Notes: generated by a model not told the origin, from the letters alone. DNA of 64,000 nt from Pseudomonadota bacterium (GCA_021798575.1 JAJZGI010000003.1:1-64000); one strand, 5' to 3'. Positions 8,188 through 16,985 are shown, numbered from the stretch's first letter. Made by a program: numbers and translations.

Positions 8188-8274
8188 GCGGGTGTGGCAG
8201 AATGGTAGACGCACCGGACTCAAAATCCGTTTAGACCTGGTCCTGTGGGGGTTCGACTCCCCCCACCCGCACCA
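8188..8274 (+). tRNA. tRNA-Leu(CAA)
   Basis: The acceptor stem pairs GCGGGTG (8188-8194) with CACCCGC (8264-8270), followed by discriminator A and an encoded CCA (8272-8274). The anticodon arm has stem CGGA/TCCG around loop CTCAAAA, which gives anticodon CAA and decodes UUG leucine. A long variable region (class II) precedes the T arm, GGGGG TTCGACT CCCCC. Length is 87 bases, as expected for tRNA-Leu. It lies between flhB and an unknown gene; I see no integrase next to it and no obvious direct repeat of its 3' end within the window. Confidence 0.95.
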
Positions 8275-8518
8275 TCGCTTAACCCGCCTCCTCTCCAGTT
8301 CCGGAACCGCTACAAGTGGTCCGCCGAACCATTCCACTTCTTCCCGATCCGCTCGAATCACGAACCATCAATCCTTTACCAAAAACCTGCCAAAACACCC
8401 GAATTTCCCCCTCACCATCCCAATTCGTCATGGCAAGCGCAGCGAAGCCATCCATTTTAACAAAACCCCCATCATTTTCCCCTTGACTCTCCCGCCAAAT
8501 GTCATTATAACTAACTTC

Positions 8519-9124
8519 ATGTCCGGCCTCACCATCTCTCAGCGCCTCACCCGCATCGTGGCAAACCTCGCGCAGAGCCTCAACATCTTTGCCCTGCGCG
8601 TCAAAATGCCGGTCTCATTGTGCCAGATACTCTCGCGCCGCTTAACGCGCCTGATGGACCGCCTGCGAACCCTCATCGAGCGCGGGCCGCTCCCACCCCG
8701 CCCGGCGCGCGCCACACCCCGCACGCCGCCCACCAACCCGCCAAAACAGAGTACGGATGAACTCCATCCGCCCAGCAATTTCGGCTGGCTCGCTTTCATG
8801 TTCCCCGGCTCCGATATCAGCGCCATGCGCAGCCATCTGCTCATTTTGCTGGATGAGCCCGAGACCCAATCCCTCATCACCGGCCACCCCATGCTCGCCC
8901 GCAGCATCCGCCCGCTGTGCCACATGCTGGGCATCAAGCCGCCACCCTGCCTCAAGCTACCCTCAAGGCCGCGCATAAAACGCGCGCCAACATTCACCCT
9001 CACGCCACCCCCCAAAAAACCCGCCCGGAACATCTGGCGCCCAACCCCACCCAGAGTGATGACGCCCGCCGAGGCCCAACTCGCCGCCCGGCAATTCTTC
9101 AACCCCCGCGATTTTTACAACTAA
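8519..9124 (+). CDS. Unknown Pro/Arg-rich protein, about 201 residues
   Basis: I do not recognise this protein family. Starting at ATG 8519 it has an amphipathic, basic N-terminal third (R-L-T-R-I-V-A-N-L-A-Q-S-L and R-R-L-T-R-L-M-D-R-L-R). A Pro/Thr-rich linker follows (about residues 60-82), then a compact hydrophobic block around 85-140 with F-G-W-L-A-F-M-F-P-G and a leucine-rich helix. The C-terminal tail is basic and Pro-rich. The open frame extends upstream through the tRNA to 8192, but that part is not credible. No clear ribosome site precedes 8519, so the start is uncertain. Codon use looks like real coding sequence over the middle block. It may be an accessory protein specific to the lineage. 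Confidence 0.55.
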   Translation: MSGLTISQRLTRIVANLAQSLNIFALRVKMPVSLCQILSRRLTRLMDRLRTLIERGPLPPRPARATPRTPPTNPPKQSTDELHPPSNFGWLAFMFPGSDISAMRSHLLILLDEPETQSLITGHPMLARSIRPLCHMLGIKPPPCLKLPSRPRIKRAPTFTLTPPPKKPARNIWRPTPPRVMTPAEAQLAARQFFNPRDFYN

Positions 9125-9212
9125 ACGCGGCGGCGTTTACGCACGCTTAAATTATTACGATAACATAACGATTTAGGCTCGATTCACCCCAACCGAATCA
9201 ACCCATCACTTT

Positions 9213-9731
9213 TCAGCGATCGGCTTTCACCCCCGCCTGCGCGCGGCCCATAAACTGCAACGTCGTCGGGCCGATATGCTCGTCAATCCATTTCGCCATC
9301 ATCTCTTCTTCCTTCAGGGACTCTCTTGCCGCCGCCAGGCCCTGCGGGTGGCTCAGCGCCTCCGCCATGGTGATGATCGATTTATACGCCGCCATCTCAA
9401 AATGCTCGAAAGCAAAATTCGCCAGCGTATTCTTCAATACTTCATCGCCCGCGGGCGTATGGGCCATCGCCGCCAAATTTCCCGCCAGGCCGAGCGCGGC
9501 GTCCTTCATCGAGGAATGCGTCTCGGAAAGGCTGGCGAGCGCCTCGTCGATCCGGGTGCGCTGCGTCTCGGACTCCGTGATGTGCTTGCGCATCCGCGCC
9601 TCCATCTCGGGGTGGTTCTGCAGCCGGTCCACCTGGCGGGAGAGCAGCTCAATCGCCTGCGTCTACATGGCGTGCGCATTGCGCAGGCCGGTGACATAGA
9701 TGCCGCGCGCCTTGTTCTCCATCTCGTTCAT
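9213..9731 (-). pseudogene. DUF892 (YciE-like) ferritin-like protein with internal amber stop
   Basis: Read from ATG at 9731, after an AAGGAG ribosome site, the frame gives MNEMENKARGIYVTGLRNAH-A-M, then TAG at 9663-9665, then continues in the same frame T-Q-A-I-E-L-L to the stop at 9213. The whole 172-codon product is a DUF892 four-helix ferritin-like protein of the stress-linked YciE/YciF group. The family normally has Glu at this position (H-A-M-E-x-Q-A), so one GAG-to-TAG change explains the stop. The downstream part has good E-x-x-H-type metal-ligand helices (A-F-E-H-F-E). It is either a fresh pseudogene, read through, or a sequencing error. An intact paralogue lies just upstream. Confidence 0.8.
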
Positions 9732-9747
9732 GGCAATTTGCTCCTTG

Positions 9748-10248
9748 CTAGCGCGCCGGCATGGGTGTGAGGGACTCGGCGACCTTCGTGAGTTTGGCAT
9801 CCGTCGCCTTCTCCTCGGCCAGGGTCGCCTCCAGCGGCCGGATGGCCTCATGGTGCCCAAGCTGCCGGGCGAGCGCGATGAGCGTGCCGTAGCGGCTGAT
9901 CTCATAATGCTCCACGGCCTGCGCGGCGGCGGCCATCGCCGCATCCATCACCTGCGCGTCGCCGATCTCGCCCATGAGCTCCTTCGCCTCGGTGATGATT
10001 CCCTCAATGGCCGGGCATTCCTCGCCTTTGGCCTTTACGCCCAGTTTCTCGAAGATGCCCTCAAGGCGCACGATCTGCTCCTTGGTCTCCTCAAGATGCG
10101 TCTCGAACCCCTCGCGCAGCGCCGGGTTGCTGGCCTTTTTCGCCATGGCGGGAAGCGCCTTGGTGATCTCGTGCTCGGCAAAATAGATGTCCTGCAGGGT
10201 GTGCAGGAACAGATCGTCCATCGTCTTGATCGGTTTGCTCGTAGCCAT
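9748..10248 (-). CDS. DUF892 (YciE/YciF-like) ferritin-like stress protein
   Basis: This intact DUF892 protein has 166 residues from ATG at 10248 (MATSKPIKTMDDLF). The longer open frame to 10353 adds a stretch that overlaps likely promoter sequence. It shows the family opening T-M-D-D-L-F-L-H-T-L-Q-D-I-Y-F-A-E, then helices with H-L-E-E-T-K-E-Q and V-E-H-Y-E-I-S-R-Y-G-T, the E-x-x-H pairs expected at a di-metal site. Such proteins are stress-induced and often plasmid- or stress-island-linked, but their chemistry is not settled. It precedes the amber-interrupted paralogue by 16 bases on the same strand, so the two were probably one operon. Confidence 0.85.
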   Translation of the reverse strand: MATSKPIKTMDDLFLHTLQDIYFAEHEITKALPAMAKKASNPALREGFETHLEETKEQIVRLEGIFEKLGVKAKGEECPAIEGIITEAKELMGEIGDAQVMDAAMAAAAQAVEHYEISRYGTLIALARQLGHHEAIRPLEATLAEEKATDAKLTKVAESLTPMPAR

Positions 10249-10630
10249 GTGAATTCCCCATAGAGTAAAATTGTTGGAGCGCACCCGATATGGATCATGG
10301 ATTTTCCGGCGCAAGAAGTTCAAGCCGCGGGCTTGAAGAATTACAAAAGACAATAGCGCGCGTAATATTCTGCCGCCTCGAAGGTGACCAGTCCGTTAGA
10401 TTCTCGTTACCCAGAGAGGCCGCCGGACATGCAGGCGGCCGCTAGGCAGGCCGATTACCGACCACCTGCACCGCCAACGGGACACGAGGGTTCGGGGCTG
10501 TCGAGTTCCGAAAGTGGGGCCGGAGTGAATTATTTTGCCGGTAGACAGCCCATTTGATGATTTTTCTTTTGACGCGGAGGCTGGTATACATTATTCCAGT
10601 AGAATAAATCATAAACAGGAAAGAAACCCG
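10249..10630 (+). other. Gene-free stretch between divergent stress genes
   Basis: This 382-base gap separates the leftward DUF892 pair from the rightward CBS-like gene, so it should contain both promoters. I see an inverted repeat GGCCGCC/GGCGGCC at 10418-10424 and 10434-10440 with no T run. A possible extended -10 (TG-G-TATACA, 10582-10590) lies about 40 bases before the CBS-like start. No open frame of interest is present. Confidence 0.5.
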
Positions 10631-11041
10631 ATGACCCTTGAATCGATTCTGCTTTCTGGCCTATCCATGATGTGCACCGTCCCCATGGCCAATCCCCTCG
10701 GCCGGGCACAGGTGCTCATGAATCGTGAACAAACCGACGTGCTCCTGGTCACCGACCATTGCGGCTCCGAGGGGCAGCATGTGGCTGGTCTTCTGACCAT
10801 TGAAGACGTCGATTCCGGCCTCAAACGCCACGGTCAGCGCGCGCTCGCGATGCCGGTTGAGCGTTTTACGTCCAGATTTTTCATCATGTGCGACAAGGCC
10901 GAGAGCCTGCACGCCGTGCTCGAAAAATCGCAGGAATGGCAGGCGCGCTACGTGGTGGTGATGGATCGCGAGCAGTATATCGGTCTGGTCCCAGTGGACC
11001 AGATCGCATCGGCATATTCCAATGTTCAGTCCGCGGCATAA
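10631..11041 (+). CDS. CBS-pair-like regulatory protein
   Basis: The ATG at 10631 follows an AGGAAAG site and gives 136 residues. The protein resembles a pair of CBS domains, modules that bind adenine nucleotides. It has two similar halves: each contains a P-x-x-x-A-x-x-x-M/L helix followed by V-L-L-V-T-D or Y-V-V-V-M-D-R-E and then a G-L-L/V-x-x-[EV]-D strand (V-A-G-L-L-T-I-E-D-V and Y-I-G-L-V-P-V-D-Q-I). The match is weak compared with typical CBS proteins. It may sense energy state beside the stress genes, but that is inference. A longer start at 10535 lacks support. Confidence 0.55.
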   Translation: MTLESILLSGLSMMCTVPMANPLGRAQVLMNREQTDVLLVTDHCGSEGQHVAGLLTIEDVDSGLKRHGQRALAMPVERFTSRFFIMCDKAESLHAVLEKSQEWQARYVVVMDREQYIGLVPVDQIASAYSNVQSAA

Positions 11042-11191
11042 CCCGTCCCATTTTGCGGGTCGACGTGGCGGCGAGGCATAAAATTCCAGCGTTTTGGATG
11101 TAACAATGAAAAAATTTAATAATTTTGAATACAAAGCACTTCTGTTAGGCCGCCGATCATGGCAGATTGATGCTGGGGGGAAAGAATCGGG

Positions 11192-11947
11192 ATGGAACGT
11201 ACACCAAAAGTGGCACAACTCGTTGTCAGGCCGTTGGACGCCAGCCTTGGGCTGAGGCGCCTGGCATCCGATGCGATCAAGCGCGCCATCACGGAAATGG
11301 ATATCTATGGTCAAAGAGGGGAAATCCGCCTGGACGAGCGTCAGCTCTCGCGGGATCTCGGCGTCAGCCGTACCCCGATCCGGGAGGCGCTGAGCTTGCT
11401 GGAGCAGGAGGGGTTCGTCCGCTCGATACCAAGGCGGGGCATGTATATCGTCCGCAAGACCAAGCAGCAGATCGTAGAAATGATCACCGTCTGGGCGGCG
11501 ATCGAAAGCGTTGCGGCGATGCTGGTGTGTGAGCGGGCGACCGCGGAAGAACTGGCTGAGCTGCGCACGATCGCCGAGTTTCGGAAGGATCCGCATGATT
11601 TCGTTGATGAGTATTCCAACGCCAACATGGTGTTCCATCAGACGATCATTCGGATGAGCGGCAGCGCGCTGATGGTGGAACTGACGGATAATCTGTTCAT
11701 CCATATGCGGGCGATCCGCTCCGTGACGATGCGCCAGGACGATCGGGCGCATCGCTCGCTCATCGACCATTTGAACATCGTGGCCATGCTGGAGGCGCGC
11801 AATGGTGAGCTCGCGGCCAAGCTCGTGCGGGATCACTCCCTGGGGTTGGCCGCGCATATCGAGGCACAGGGCGACTTCCTCAACCCGCTGGAGGTTGAAA
11901 CCACCCCGCGGCACGCGACACGATTATTGCGAACTGTCGCATCCTGA
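11192..11947 (+). CDS. GntR-family transcriptional regulator, FCD (FadR-like) subfamily
   Basis: The 251-residue protein has an N-terminal winged helix-turn-helix (about residues 25-85) with L-S-R-D-L-G-V-S-R-T-P-I-R-E-A-L, the GntR signature, and a wing of S-I-P-R-R-G-M-Y-I-V. The C-terminal FCD domain (about 95-235) keeps likely metal and ligand residues, F-H-Q-T-I, an H near R-A-H-R-S-L-I-D-H, and a final H-S/H-I. FCD regulators usually bind an organic acid and repress. A strong GGGGGG(A)AA ribosome site precedes ATG 11192. It stands 146 bases upstream of the formyl-CoA transferase gene on the same strand, so oxalate, formate or an acyl-CoA could be its signal; that part is inference. Confidence 0.9.
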   Translation: MERTPKVAQLVVRPLDASLGLRRLASDAIKRAITEMDIYGQRGEIRLDERQLSRDLGVSRTPIREALSLLEQEGFVRSIPRRGMYIVRKTKQQIVEMITVWAAIESVAAMLVCERATAEELAELRTIAEFRKDPHDFVDEYSNANMVFHQTIIRMSGSALMVELTDNLFIHMRAIRSVTMRQDDRAHRSLIDHLNIVAMLEARNGELAAKLVRDHSLGLAAHIEAQGDFLNPLEVETTPRHATRLLRTVAS

Positions 11948-12002
11948 GGCCCGATGCTGGCGCTGTCAGCGTCAAGAAGACCGGCTTAATAAATCATCAA
12001 CG

Positions 12003-12046
12003 AGCGGCTAGGATTCAAGGGGTTCTTTCTTTGAGTGTTAGCCGCT
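12003..12046 (+). promoter_or_regulatory. Inverted repeat upstream of frc
   Basis: AGCGGCTA (12003-12010) is matched by its reverse complement TAGCCGCT (12039-12046) across a 28-base loop. It lies between the GntR gene and frc. There is no T run, so it is more like an operator or an mRNA stem than a terminator. Confidence 0.35.
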
Positions 12047-12093
12047 AGAACCAATAACACAGTTTCTGTTCCGACCGTCCAGATCGAGGAAAA

Positions 12094-13371
12094 ATGACAA
12101 AAGCTCTCCACGACGTCCGCATTGTAGATTTCACACACGTGCAATCCGGGCCGACCTGCACTCAGCTTCTCGCCTGGCTCGGCGCTGATGTCATCAAGAT
12201 CGAACGGCCGGGCGTGGGGGACATCACGCGCAGCCAGCTACGCGACGTGCCGGCCGCCGACAGCCTGTATTTTACCATGCTCAATCATAACAAGCGCTCG
12301 CTCACGCTCGACACCAAGACCAAGGAAGGGCTGCATCTCCTGGAGGAGCTGATCCGGATCAGCGATGTGATGGTCGAGAACTTTGCCCCTGGCGTGTTGG
12401 ACCGGATGGGGCTGACCTGGGAGCGCGTACAGGAGCTGAACCCGCGGATCATCCTCGCCTCGATCAAAGGTTTTGGCCCTGGGCCGTTTGAGGAGTGTAA
12501 GGTCTATGAGAACATCGCCCAATGCGTCGGCGGTGCTGCCTCGACGACCGGTTTTGACGACGCGGTGCCCACCGTAACGGGCGCGCAGATCGGCGATAGC
12601 GGCACCGGGATCAATCTGGCGCTCGGCATTGTCGCCGCGCTGTATCAGCGCAAGACCACCGGGCGTGGCCAGCAGGTGATGGCCTCGATGCAGGATGGTG
12701 TGCTCAATCTGTGCCGGGTCAAACTGCGCGACCAGCAGCGGCTGCAACATGGGCCGCTGATGGAATATCCGCAATATCCGCACGGCAGCTTTGGCGATAC
12801 CGTGCCGCGCGCCGGCAACGCCTCAGGCGGCGGCCAGCCGGGCTCCATTTTGAAGTGCAAGGGCTGGGAGAGCGACCCCAATGCCTATATCTATTTCGTC
12901 ACCCAGGCGCAGGTATGGGGCGACATCTGCGACGTGATCGGCAGGCCGGAGTGGCGGACAGACCCCGGCTACGCGACGCTCGAGGCGCGGCTGCAAAACC
13001 AGGACGGCGTGTTCGCGGCGATCGAGGCATGGACGATGACGAAGACGAAGTTCGAGGTCATGGCGATATTGAATCCGCTCGATATTCCCTGCGGCCCGGT
13101 TCTCTCGATGCGTGAGTTGGCCGCGGACCCCGCGCTGCATGCCACCGAGATTCTGGTGGAGGTGGATCACCCCGAGCGCGGCCGCTATCTGACCGTCGGG
13201 ATCCCGGTCAAACTCTCGGACAGCCCCGCCGAGATCACGCGCTCGCCGCTGCTGGGTGAGCATAATGCGGATATTTTGCGCAACGTGCTGAAGCTTGACG
13301 AAGCCGCGATAGAGAAGGCGCTGGAATCCGGCGCGCTGGGGCGCAAACGGAGCACGATGGCGGTATCCTGA
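12094..13371 (+). CDS. frc: Formyl-CoA:oxalate CoA-transferase
   Basis: Class III CoA-transferase that moves CoA from formyl-CoA to oxalate, giving oxalyl-CoA and formate. The 425-residue protein keeps G-D-S-G-T-G with Asp at about 168 (catalytic Asp169 in Oxalobacter). It also has the diagnostic A-S-M-Q-D[16 protein letters not shown] run. Position 48 is Gln, as in E. coli YfdW, not the Trp of Oxalobacter. The active-site glycine loop reads S-G-G-G-Q-P (about 244-249), with Ser where known enzymes have a first Gly. GAGGAAAA precedes ATG 12094. The partner oxalyl-CoA decarboxylase is not in the window. An oxalate/formate antiporter gene lies 3.7 kb downstream. Confidence 0.92.
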   Translation: MTKALHDVRIVDFTHVQSGPTCTQLLAWLGADVIKIERPGVGDITRSQLRDVPAADSLYFTMLNHNKRSLTLDTKTKEGLHLLEELIRISDVMVENFAPGVLDRMGLTWERVQELNPRIILASIKGFGPGPFEECKVYENIAQCVGGAASTTGFDDAVPTVTGAQIGDSGTGINLALGIVAALYQRKTTGRGQQVMASMQDGVLNLCRVKLRDQQRLQHGPLMEYPQYPHGSFGDTVPRAGNASGGGQPGSILKCKGWESDPNAYIYFVTQAQVWGDICDVIGRPEWRTDPGYATLEARLQNQDGVFAAIEAWTMTKTKFEVMAILNPLDIPCGPVLSMRELAADPALHATEILVEVDHPERGRYLTVGIPVKLSDSPAEITRSPLLGEHNADILRNVLKLDEAAIEKALESGALGRKRSTMAVS

Positions 13372-13391
13372 ACGACCGGCGTGACGGCGGC

Positions 13392-13583
13392 CTATAACTC
13401 TGAGCTTACGTTATTGAAGTCCCTGTTCAGATGTGGGGCGATCTTTATGGCGCTGCCGACCACCGCGATGACGATGATGACAGCGATGAGAGCGTATTCG
13501 ACGGCTGTAGCCGCTCGACGATCTCGCCAGACTGCAATGCGGCTGAGAGCCGTTGCCGGTAGCCACCGTGAACCTATGCTCAT
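13392..13583 (-). CDS. Flp/Fap-type pilin, solitary
   Basis: This 63-residue protein has the Flp prepilin pattern: a basic leader ending R-D-R-R-A, then A-T-A-V-E-Y-A-L-I-A-V-I-I-V-I-A-V-V-G, the hydrophobic helix with Glu at +5 and Tyr at +6, and a short polar tail. Flp pilins form thin Tad-type adhesive pili. Normally the residue before the cleavage site is Gly; here it is Ala, which may slow processing. No tad/cpa secretion genes or prepilin peptidase are near, so the protein would need a system elsewhere. It is transcribed leftward, convergent with frc. Small size keeps confidence moderate. Confidence 0.78.
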   Translation of the reverse strand: MSIGSRWLPATALSRIAVWRDRRAATAVEYALIAVIIVIAVVGSAIKIAPHLNRDFNNVSSEL

Positions 13584-13754
13584 CCCACCACCCCATGCGA
13601 ATACACAGATTATCTTGCTATAAATTCATGAATCCGACTTATACAGAAACATGTAAAAACCGAAAGCTTTATCACGGAAACGTGTGAAAGCCAAATTTCC
13701 AGCGCGAATTTGACGCCCGGCTTGCATAGAACAGGGCTCCAAACCTACTATATG

Positions 13755-14231
13755 CTATATTTCTGAAAAGAAAGTATAGATCGCCGTGTAGGGCACGGAT
13801 TTTTTCCGGCCATTTTGCGCCGCGGTACACGCTAAGGTCGGCGCGCCGCCGCCCTCGGTGTCTGTGCGCGTTACAAACCTGACATGGGCGAGGATGCCGT
13901 CCCCCTTTTGTACCACAGCGCTCAGGAGCAACCAGGAGACGTTGCGTGGCCCCTGGGGCGAGGCATTGGCGTCCAGAACCGTGCCTTTGATCGTGCTGCC
14001 GTCATTCGCCTGCCAATGCGGCCCGAAATAGTGCCGACCGACGATCTTTCCGCTTGCGCCATACAGGGTCGCATCCGGGCCCTCCAGCGTCCAGCCATAT
14101 TTCCCGACGTTATCCTGGCAAACGTAGATCTGGACGCCGCGGCCAATGAGTTGCAGGGCGGCCGGTGCGGCGGAAGCCAGGTTGGGTAGCGTGGCGGCGC
14201 ATAAGCCGAGCAAAAAAGCGTATATTTTCAT
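13755..14231 (-). CDS. DUF3455 secreted protein
   Basis: The 158-residue protein starts with a clear signal peptide (MKIYAFLLGLCAATLPNLASA). A GGAGG site lies 8 bases before ATG 14231. The mature part follows the DUF3455 pattern: Y-V-C-Q, then W-x-L-E-G-P-D-A-x-L-Y, G-x-H-Y-F-G-P-x-W, and S-x-I-K-G-x-V near residue 80, with W-L-L-L at about 100. Family members are secreted or periplasmic and have no established function. It is the leftward neighbour of the enoyl-CoA hydratase gene, 47 bases away on the same strand, and may share its transcript. Confidence 0.85.
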   Translation of the reverse strand: MKIYAFLLGLCAATLPNLASAAPAALQLIGRGVQIYVCQDNVGKYGWTLEGPDATLYGASGKIVGRHYFGPHWQANDGSTIKGTVLDANASPQGPRNVSWLLLSAVVQKGDGILAHVRFVTRTDTEGGGAPTLACTAAQNGRKKSVPYTAIYTFFSEI

Positions 14232-14278
14232 TATGGTTTACCTCCGTCCCCCAGCGATAAACCCAATAGATTACGCCG

Positions 14279-15076
14279 TCACTCCCCTGAGAATTTAGGG
14301 CTACGTTTTTCCATGAACGCGCGCCGTCCCTCCCGGTAGTCCGCGCTGTCGAGGCACGATTTAACAGCCGCCTGCACGGACTGCATGTCGCGCTTGTCAG
14401 CATCCTTCAAAAACTCGGAGACGACCATTTTATGCGTCAGCACGGATAGTGGCGCGCAATCGGCGATCGCATTCGCGACCTCCAGGACCTTTTCATGCAG
14501 CGATTCATCCGGCACCGCCTGGTTGATCAGCCCGATGCGCTCGGCCTGCGCGCTGCCTATCCGGTTACCGGTATATAGCATCATCCGGGCGTGCGCCGGG
14601 CCGATGAGCGAGACCAGTTTGCCGGCCATCTCCATGCCGTAGACATTGCCGATCTTAGCCGCAGGCGCGCCAAACTCGGAATGTTCGGCGGCCAGCCGGA
14701 TATCGGCGTTCATGGCGATACCCAGCCCGCCGCCCAGGCAAAAGCCGCGTATTTCGGCGATCAATGGCTTGTTGAACTGCGCCAGTGCGGCGCGGCCCTC
14801 ACCGGTCAGGCGGTCATACTCCTGCTGCGCGTCGGCGTCGCTGCGCATTTTGTCGAACTGGCCGATGTCCGCGCCAGAGACGAACGCCTTGTCCCCCGCG
14901 CCGGTCATCACCACGATCCTGATCGCCGGATCAGCGGCAAAATCCTTCAAAATCGCGGCGAGACCGGACCACATATCGACGGAGATCGCGTTGCGCTTTT
15001 CCGGTTGGTTGAACGTCAGAAAACCGATGCGCCCCTCGGTGTTCGCCAACATTTTTCCACCGGCATACTGCTGCAT
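14279..15076 (-). CDS. Enoyl-CoA hydratase/isomerase family protein
   Basis: Crotonase-fold enzyme of 265 residues. The first oxyanion-hole segment reads F-V-S-G-A-D-I-G-Q-F (about 64-73), the second C-L-G-G-G-L-G-I-A-M (about 113-122). The family motif P-x-A-K-I-G appears as A-P-A-A-K-I-G-N-V-Y, with no Glu at one usual catalytic position. So it may be an isomerase, a hydrolase or a hydratase on an unknown acyl-CoA. ATG 15076 is chosen; a second ATG at 15052 also fits. It follows the ketopantoate reductase-like gene after 26 bases, so the two probably form a leftward operon. A link to oxalate metabolism next door is not shown. Confidence 0.85.
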   Translation of the reverse strand: MQQYAGGKMLANTEGRIGFLTFNQPEKRNAISVDMWSGLAAILKDFAADPAIRIVVMTGAGDKAFVSGADIGQFDKMRSDADAQQEYDRLTGEGRAALAQFNKPLIAEIRGFCLGGGLGIAMNADIRLAAEHSEFGAPAAKIGNVYGMEMAGKLVSLIGPAHARMMLYTGNRIGSAQAERIGLINQAVPDESLHEKVLEVANAIADCAPLSVLTHKMVVSEFLKDADKRDMQSVQAAVKSCLDSADYREGRRAFMEKRSPKFSGE

Positions 15077-15102
15077 AAAAATTCCATTCTATCTGAATAG
15101 GG

Positions 15103-16083
15103 TTATTTCAACTCGTTTTCCACGACCTGGGCGCGCAGGCAGATCAGCGCGTGGACGATGTCGATGGTCGGTGTCGGCGCATCCAGCATACGGCCGAGCT
15201 CCTGGACCACGGTGATGAGCGGGGCGATCTCCATCTTCCGCCCGCGCTCGAGGTCCTGTAGCATCGAGGTTTTATGCGCGCCGACCTTCTGCGCGCCATT
15301 GATCCGCCGCTCGACATCGACGCGGAAGTGAATCCCCAGCCGGTCGGCGATGTTCTGGGCCTCGACCATCATCGCCCGGGCGACCGACCTCGTGTCGGGG
15401 TCGGTGCAGATGTCTAGCAGCGTCCCGTGGGTGAGCGCGCTGATCGGGTTGAAGGAGAGATTGCCCCAGAGCTTGAGCCATAGTTCATTGCGGATATCAT
15501 CCTGGATCGGCGCCTGCATCCCAGCCGCCGTGAACTTCTCCGAGAGTTTTTCTATCCGGTCGGTGCGCTCGCCACTCGCCTCACCGATGGGGAATTTATT
15601 GCCGTAGATATGTTGGATCACTCCGGGCTCGACCACCTCGGTCGCGGGGTAGACGATGCAGCCGATCGCGCGCTCCGGGCGCAGCAGCTTCCACTGCTTA
15701 CCGCCCGGGTCCACTGCCTCCAACGTGCGGCCTTCCAGATGTCCGCCGTGTTTATAAAAATACCAGTAGGGAATACCGTTCACCGCGGTCACCACGCCGG
15801 TGTCCTCACGGAGCAGGGGCAGCATCTTCTCGGCGGCGTCGCTCATCTGGTGGGATTTGAGACCGACGATCACGTAATCCTGCTTGCCCAGCTCGTGGGG
15901 GTCGTTGGTGCATCGCACGCGCGTGACGGTCTCTTTGTCATCCTTGATCACACGCACGCCATGCATCTGCATCGCCTCCAGATGCGGGCCACGCGCCACC
16001 AGGCTGACATCCACGCCGACCTTCGCGAGCTCGGCGCCGAGATACGCGCCGATCGCACCCGCTCCGAAAATGCAAATTTTCAT
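15103..16083 (-). CDS. Ketopantoate reductase (PanE/ApbA) family 2-ketoacid reductase
   Basis: The 326-residue protein has an N-terminal NADP-binding Rossmann motif (K-I-C-I-F-G-A-G-A-I-G-A-Y-L-G) and the PanE/ApbA C-terminal helical domain. The usual catalytic Lys appears as V-G-L-K-S-H around residue 94-99. The segment N-E-L-W-L-K-L-W-G-N-L-S-F-N-P-I matches the family core (K-x-x-x-N), as does T-S-M-L-Q-D-L-E-R-G. PanE proper makes pantoate for CoA, but this family has many paralogues, so the substrate is uncertain; the crotonase neighbour suggests acyl or dicarboxylate metabolism. ATG 16083 abuts a gene-poor region. I do not assign panE. Confidence 0.82.
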   Translation of the reverse strand: MKICIFGAGAIGAYLGAELAKVGVDVSLVARGPHLEAMQMHGVRVIKDDKETVTRVRCTNDPHELGKQDYVIVGLKSHQMSDAAEKMLPLLREDTGVVTAVNGIPYWYFYKHGGHLEGRTLEAVDPGGKQWKLLRPERAIGCIVYPATEVVEPGVIQHIYGNKFPIGEASGERTDRIEKLSEKFTAAGMQAPIQDDIRNELWLKLWGNLSFNPISALTHGTLLDICTDPDTRSVARAMMVEAQNIADRLGIHFRVDVERRINGAQKVGAHKTSMLQDLERGRKMEIAPLITVVQELGRMLDAPTPTIDIVHALICLRAQVVENELK

Positions 16084-16487
16084 TCAACCCCCGGGTTTTG
16101 ATTGTTATATATATGGTATGGCGATAGTAATTATAGGAAAAGCTGAAGGAATTAAAAGTCCTGCGTCGATTGAACCGAGCTGAAAAGCGCTACCGGGCGG
16201 AGATATGTGTAACCGACAGGGTGAAAGCACCGCGGCACCGCTGCCCAGGCCCGACAGAAGCCGCGCTCTGAAGCACCACGACCTCCATGGCCTCCACGCC
16301 TCAGCACAATATTCTTTGACAATTCCCTCCGTGGCCGATATTTTTAGACGTCACAACAAAAAACAGCAAATACTTCCGGTTTCGTAACATACCGAACTCA
16401 AAAGCGTTACCTCGTTGAAACCTGGTCGTTAGCTCGCTGATCCCACCGTAGATTGTTATGAATCACGATTGATCTATATCTGGCTTT

Positions 16488-16497
16488 TGGTATACCA
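16488..16497. promoter_or_regulatory. Palindromic site TGGTATACCA, possible GntR/FCD operator
   Basis: TGGTATACCA is a perfect 10-base palindrome. FadR-like GntR regulators often bind T-G-G-T-x-x-A-C-C-A type sites. An outer pair, ATCTGG (16478-16483) and CCAGAT (16495-16500), surrounds it. It lies upstream of the antiporter gene, and the only GntR gene in the window is 4.5 kb away. The link is inferred. Confidence 0.4.
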
Positions 16498-16756
16498 GAT
16501 GGATATGCTTTGTCAAATAAATCTCGGGACAAATCTTTCAGCCGAATCGGGGAAAACTTCCGCGTTGATGTCGTCTCCCCGCGCGACAGTTCATCTGCCC
16601 CGGGAGCAAGACGTGTGCATTGCGGCAAAGTGGCTTACCGACGCTGCCGACTTGATAAACAGGCCGAGGTAGACCCTCTGCTTGGGCATTTTTTCGCGAG
16701 GGCTAAAAATAATACGAACAAAAGATATAGCGACTATCTTGACAGACTGTAATGTC

Positions 16757-16766
16757 TGGTCTACCA
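16757..16766. promoter_or_regulatory. Second TGGT-N2-ACCA site
   Basis: TGGTCTACCA keeps the T-G-G-T...A-C-C-A arms of the site at 16488-16497 with a non-symmetric centre. The two copies are 269 bases apart. It could be a second operator half of the same regulon; chance is not excluded. Confidence 0.3.
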
Positions 16767-16985
16767 AACGCCAAATACTAAACGGATCGTCCAAACAAAA
16801 CGTAAAACATCTTTAGAATATCAAGCTGCGGTTAAATCCGTGGATCGACCGAGTGGGGAGATCTGTTCTCCATTCATTTCATAAGCGTGGTGCGCTCGTC
16901 TGCGGCGCGGGTTGTTCAACCAGGCAGATTTTAATGAGCAGGTCTTTGGGCTCCGGGTTGCAGAGAACATATAGCATTTTGAGAC

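Noticed and set aside
8192-8518. N-terminal extension of the unknown gene through the tRNA
   Set aside because: It would translate the tRNA-Leu gene. Coding-like sequence begins near ATG 8519.
16469-16752. Small open frames in the empty region
   Set aside because: No ribosome site, no known motif, overlapping each other in different frames; not enough support for a gene.
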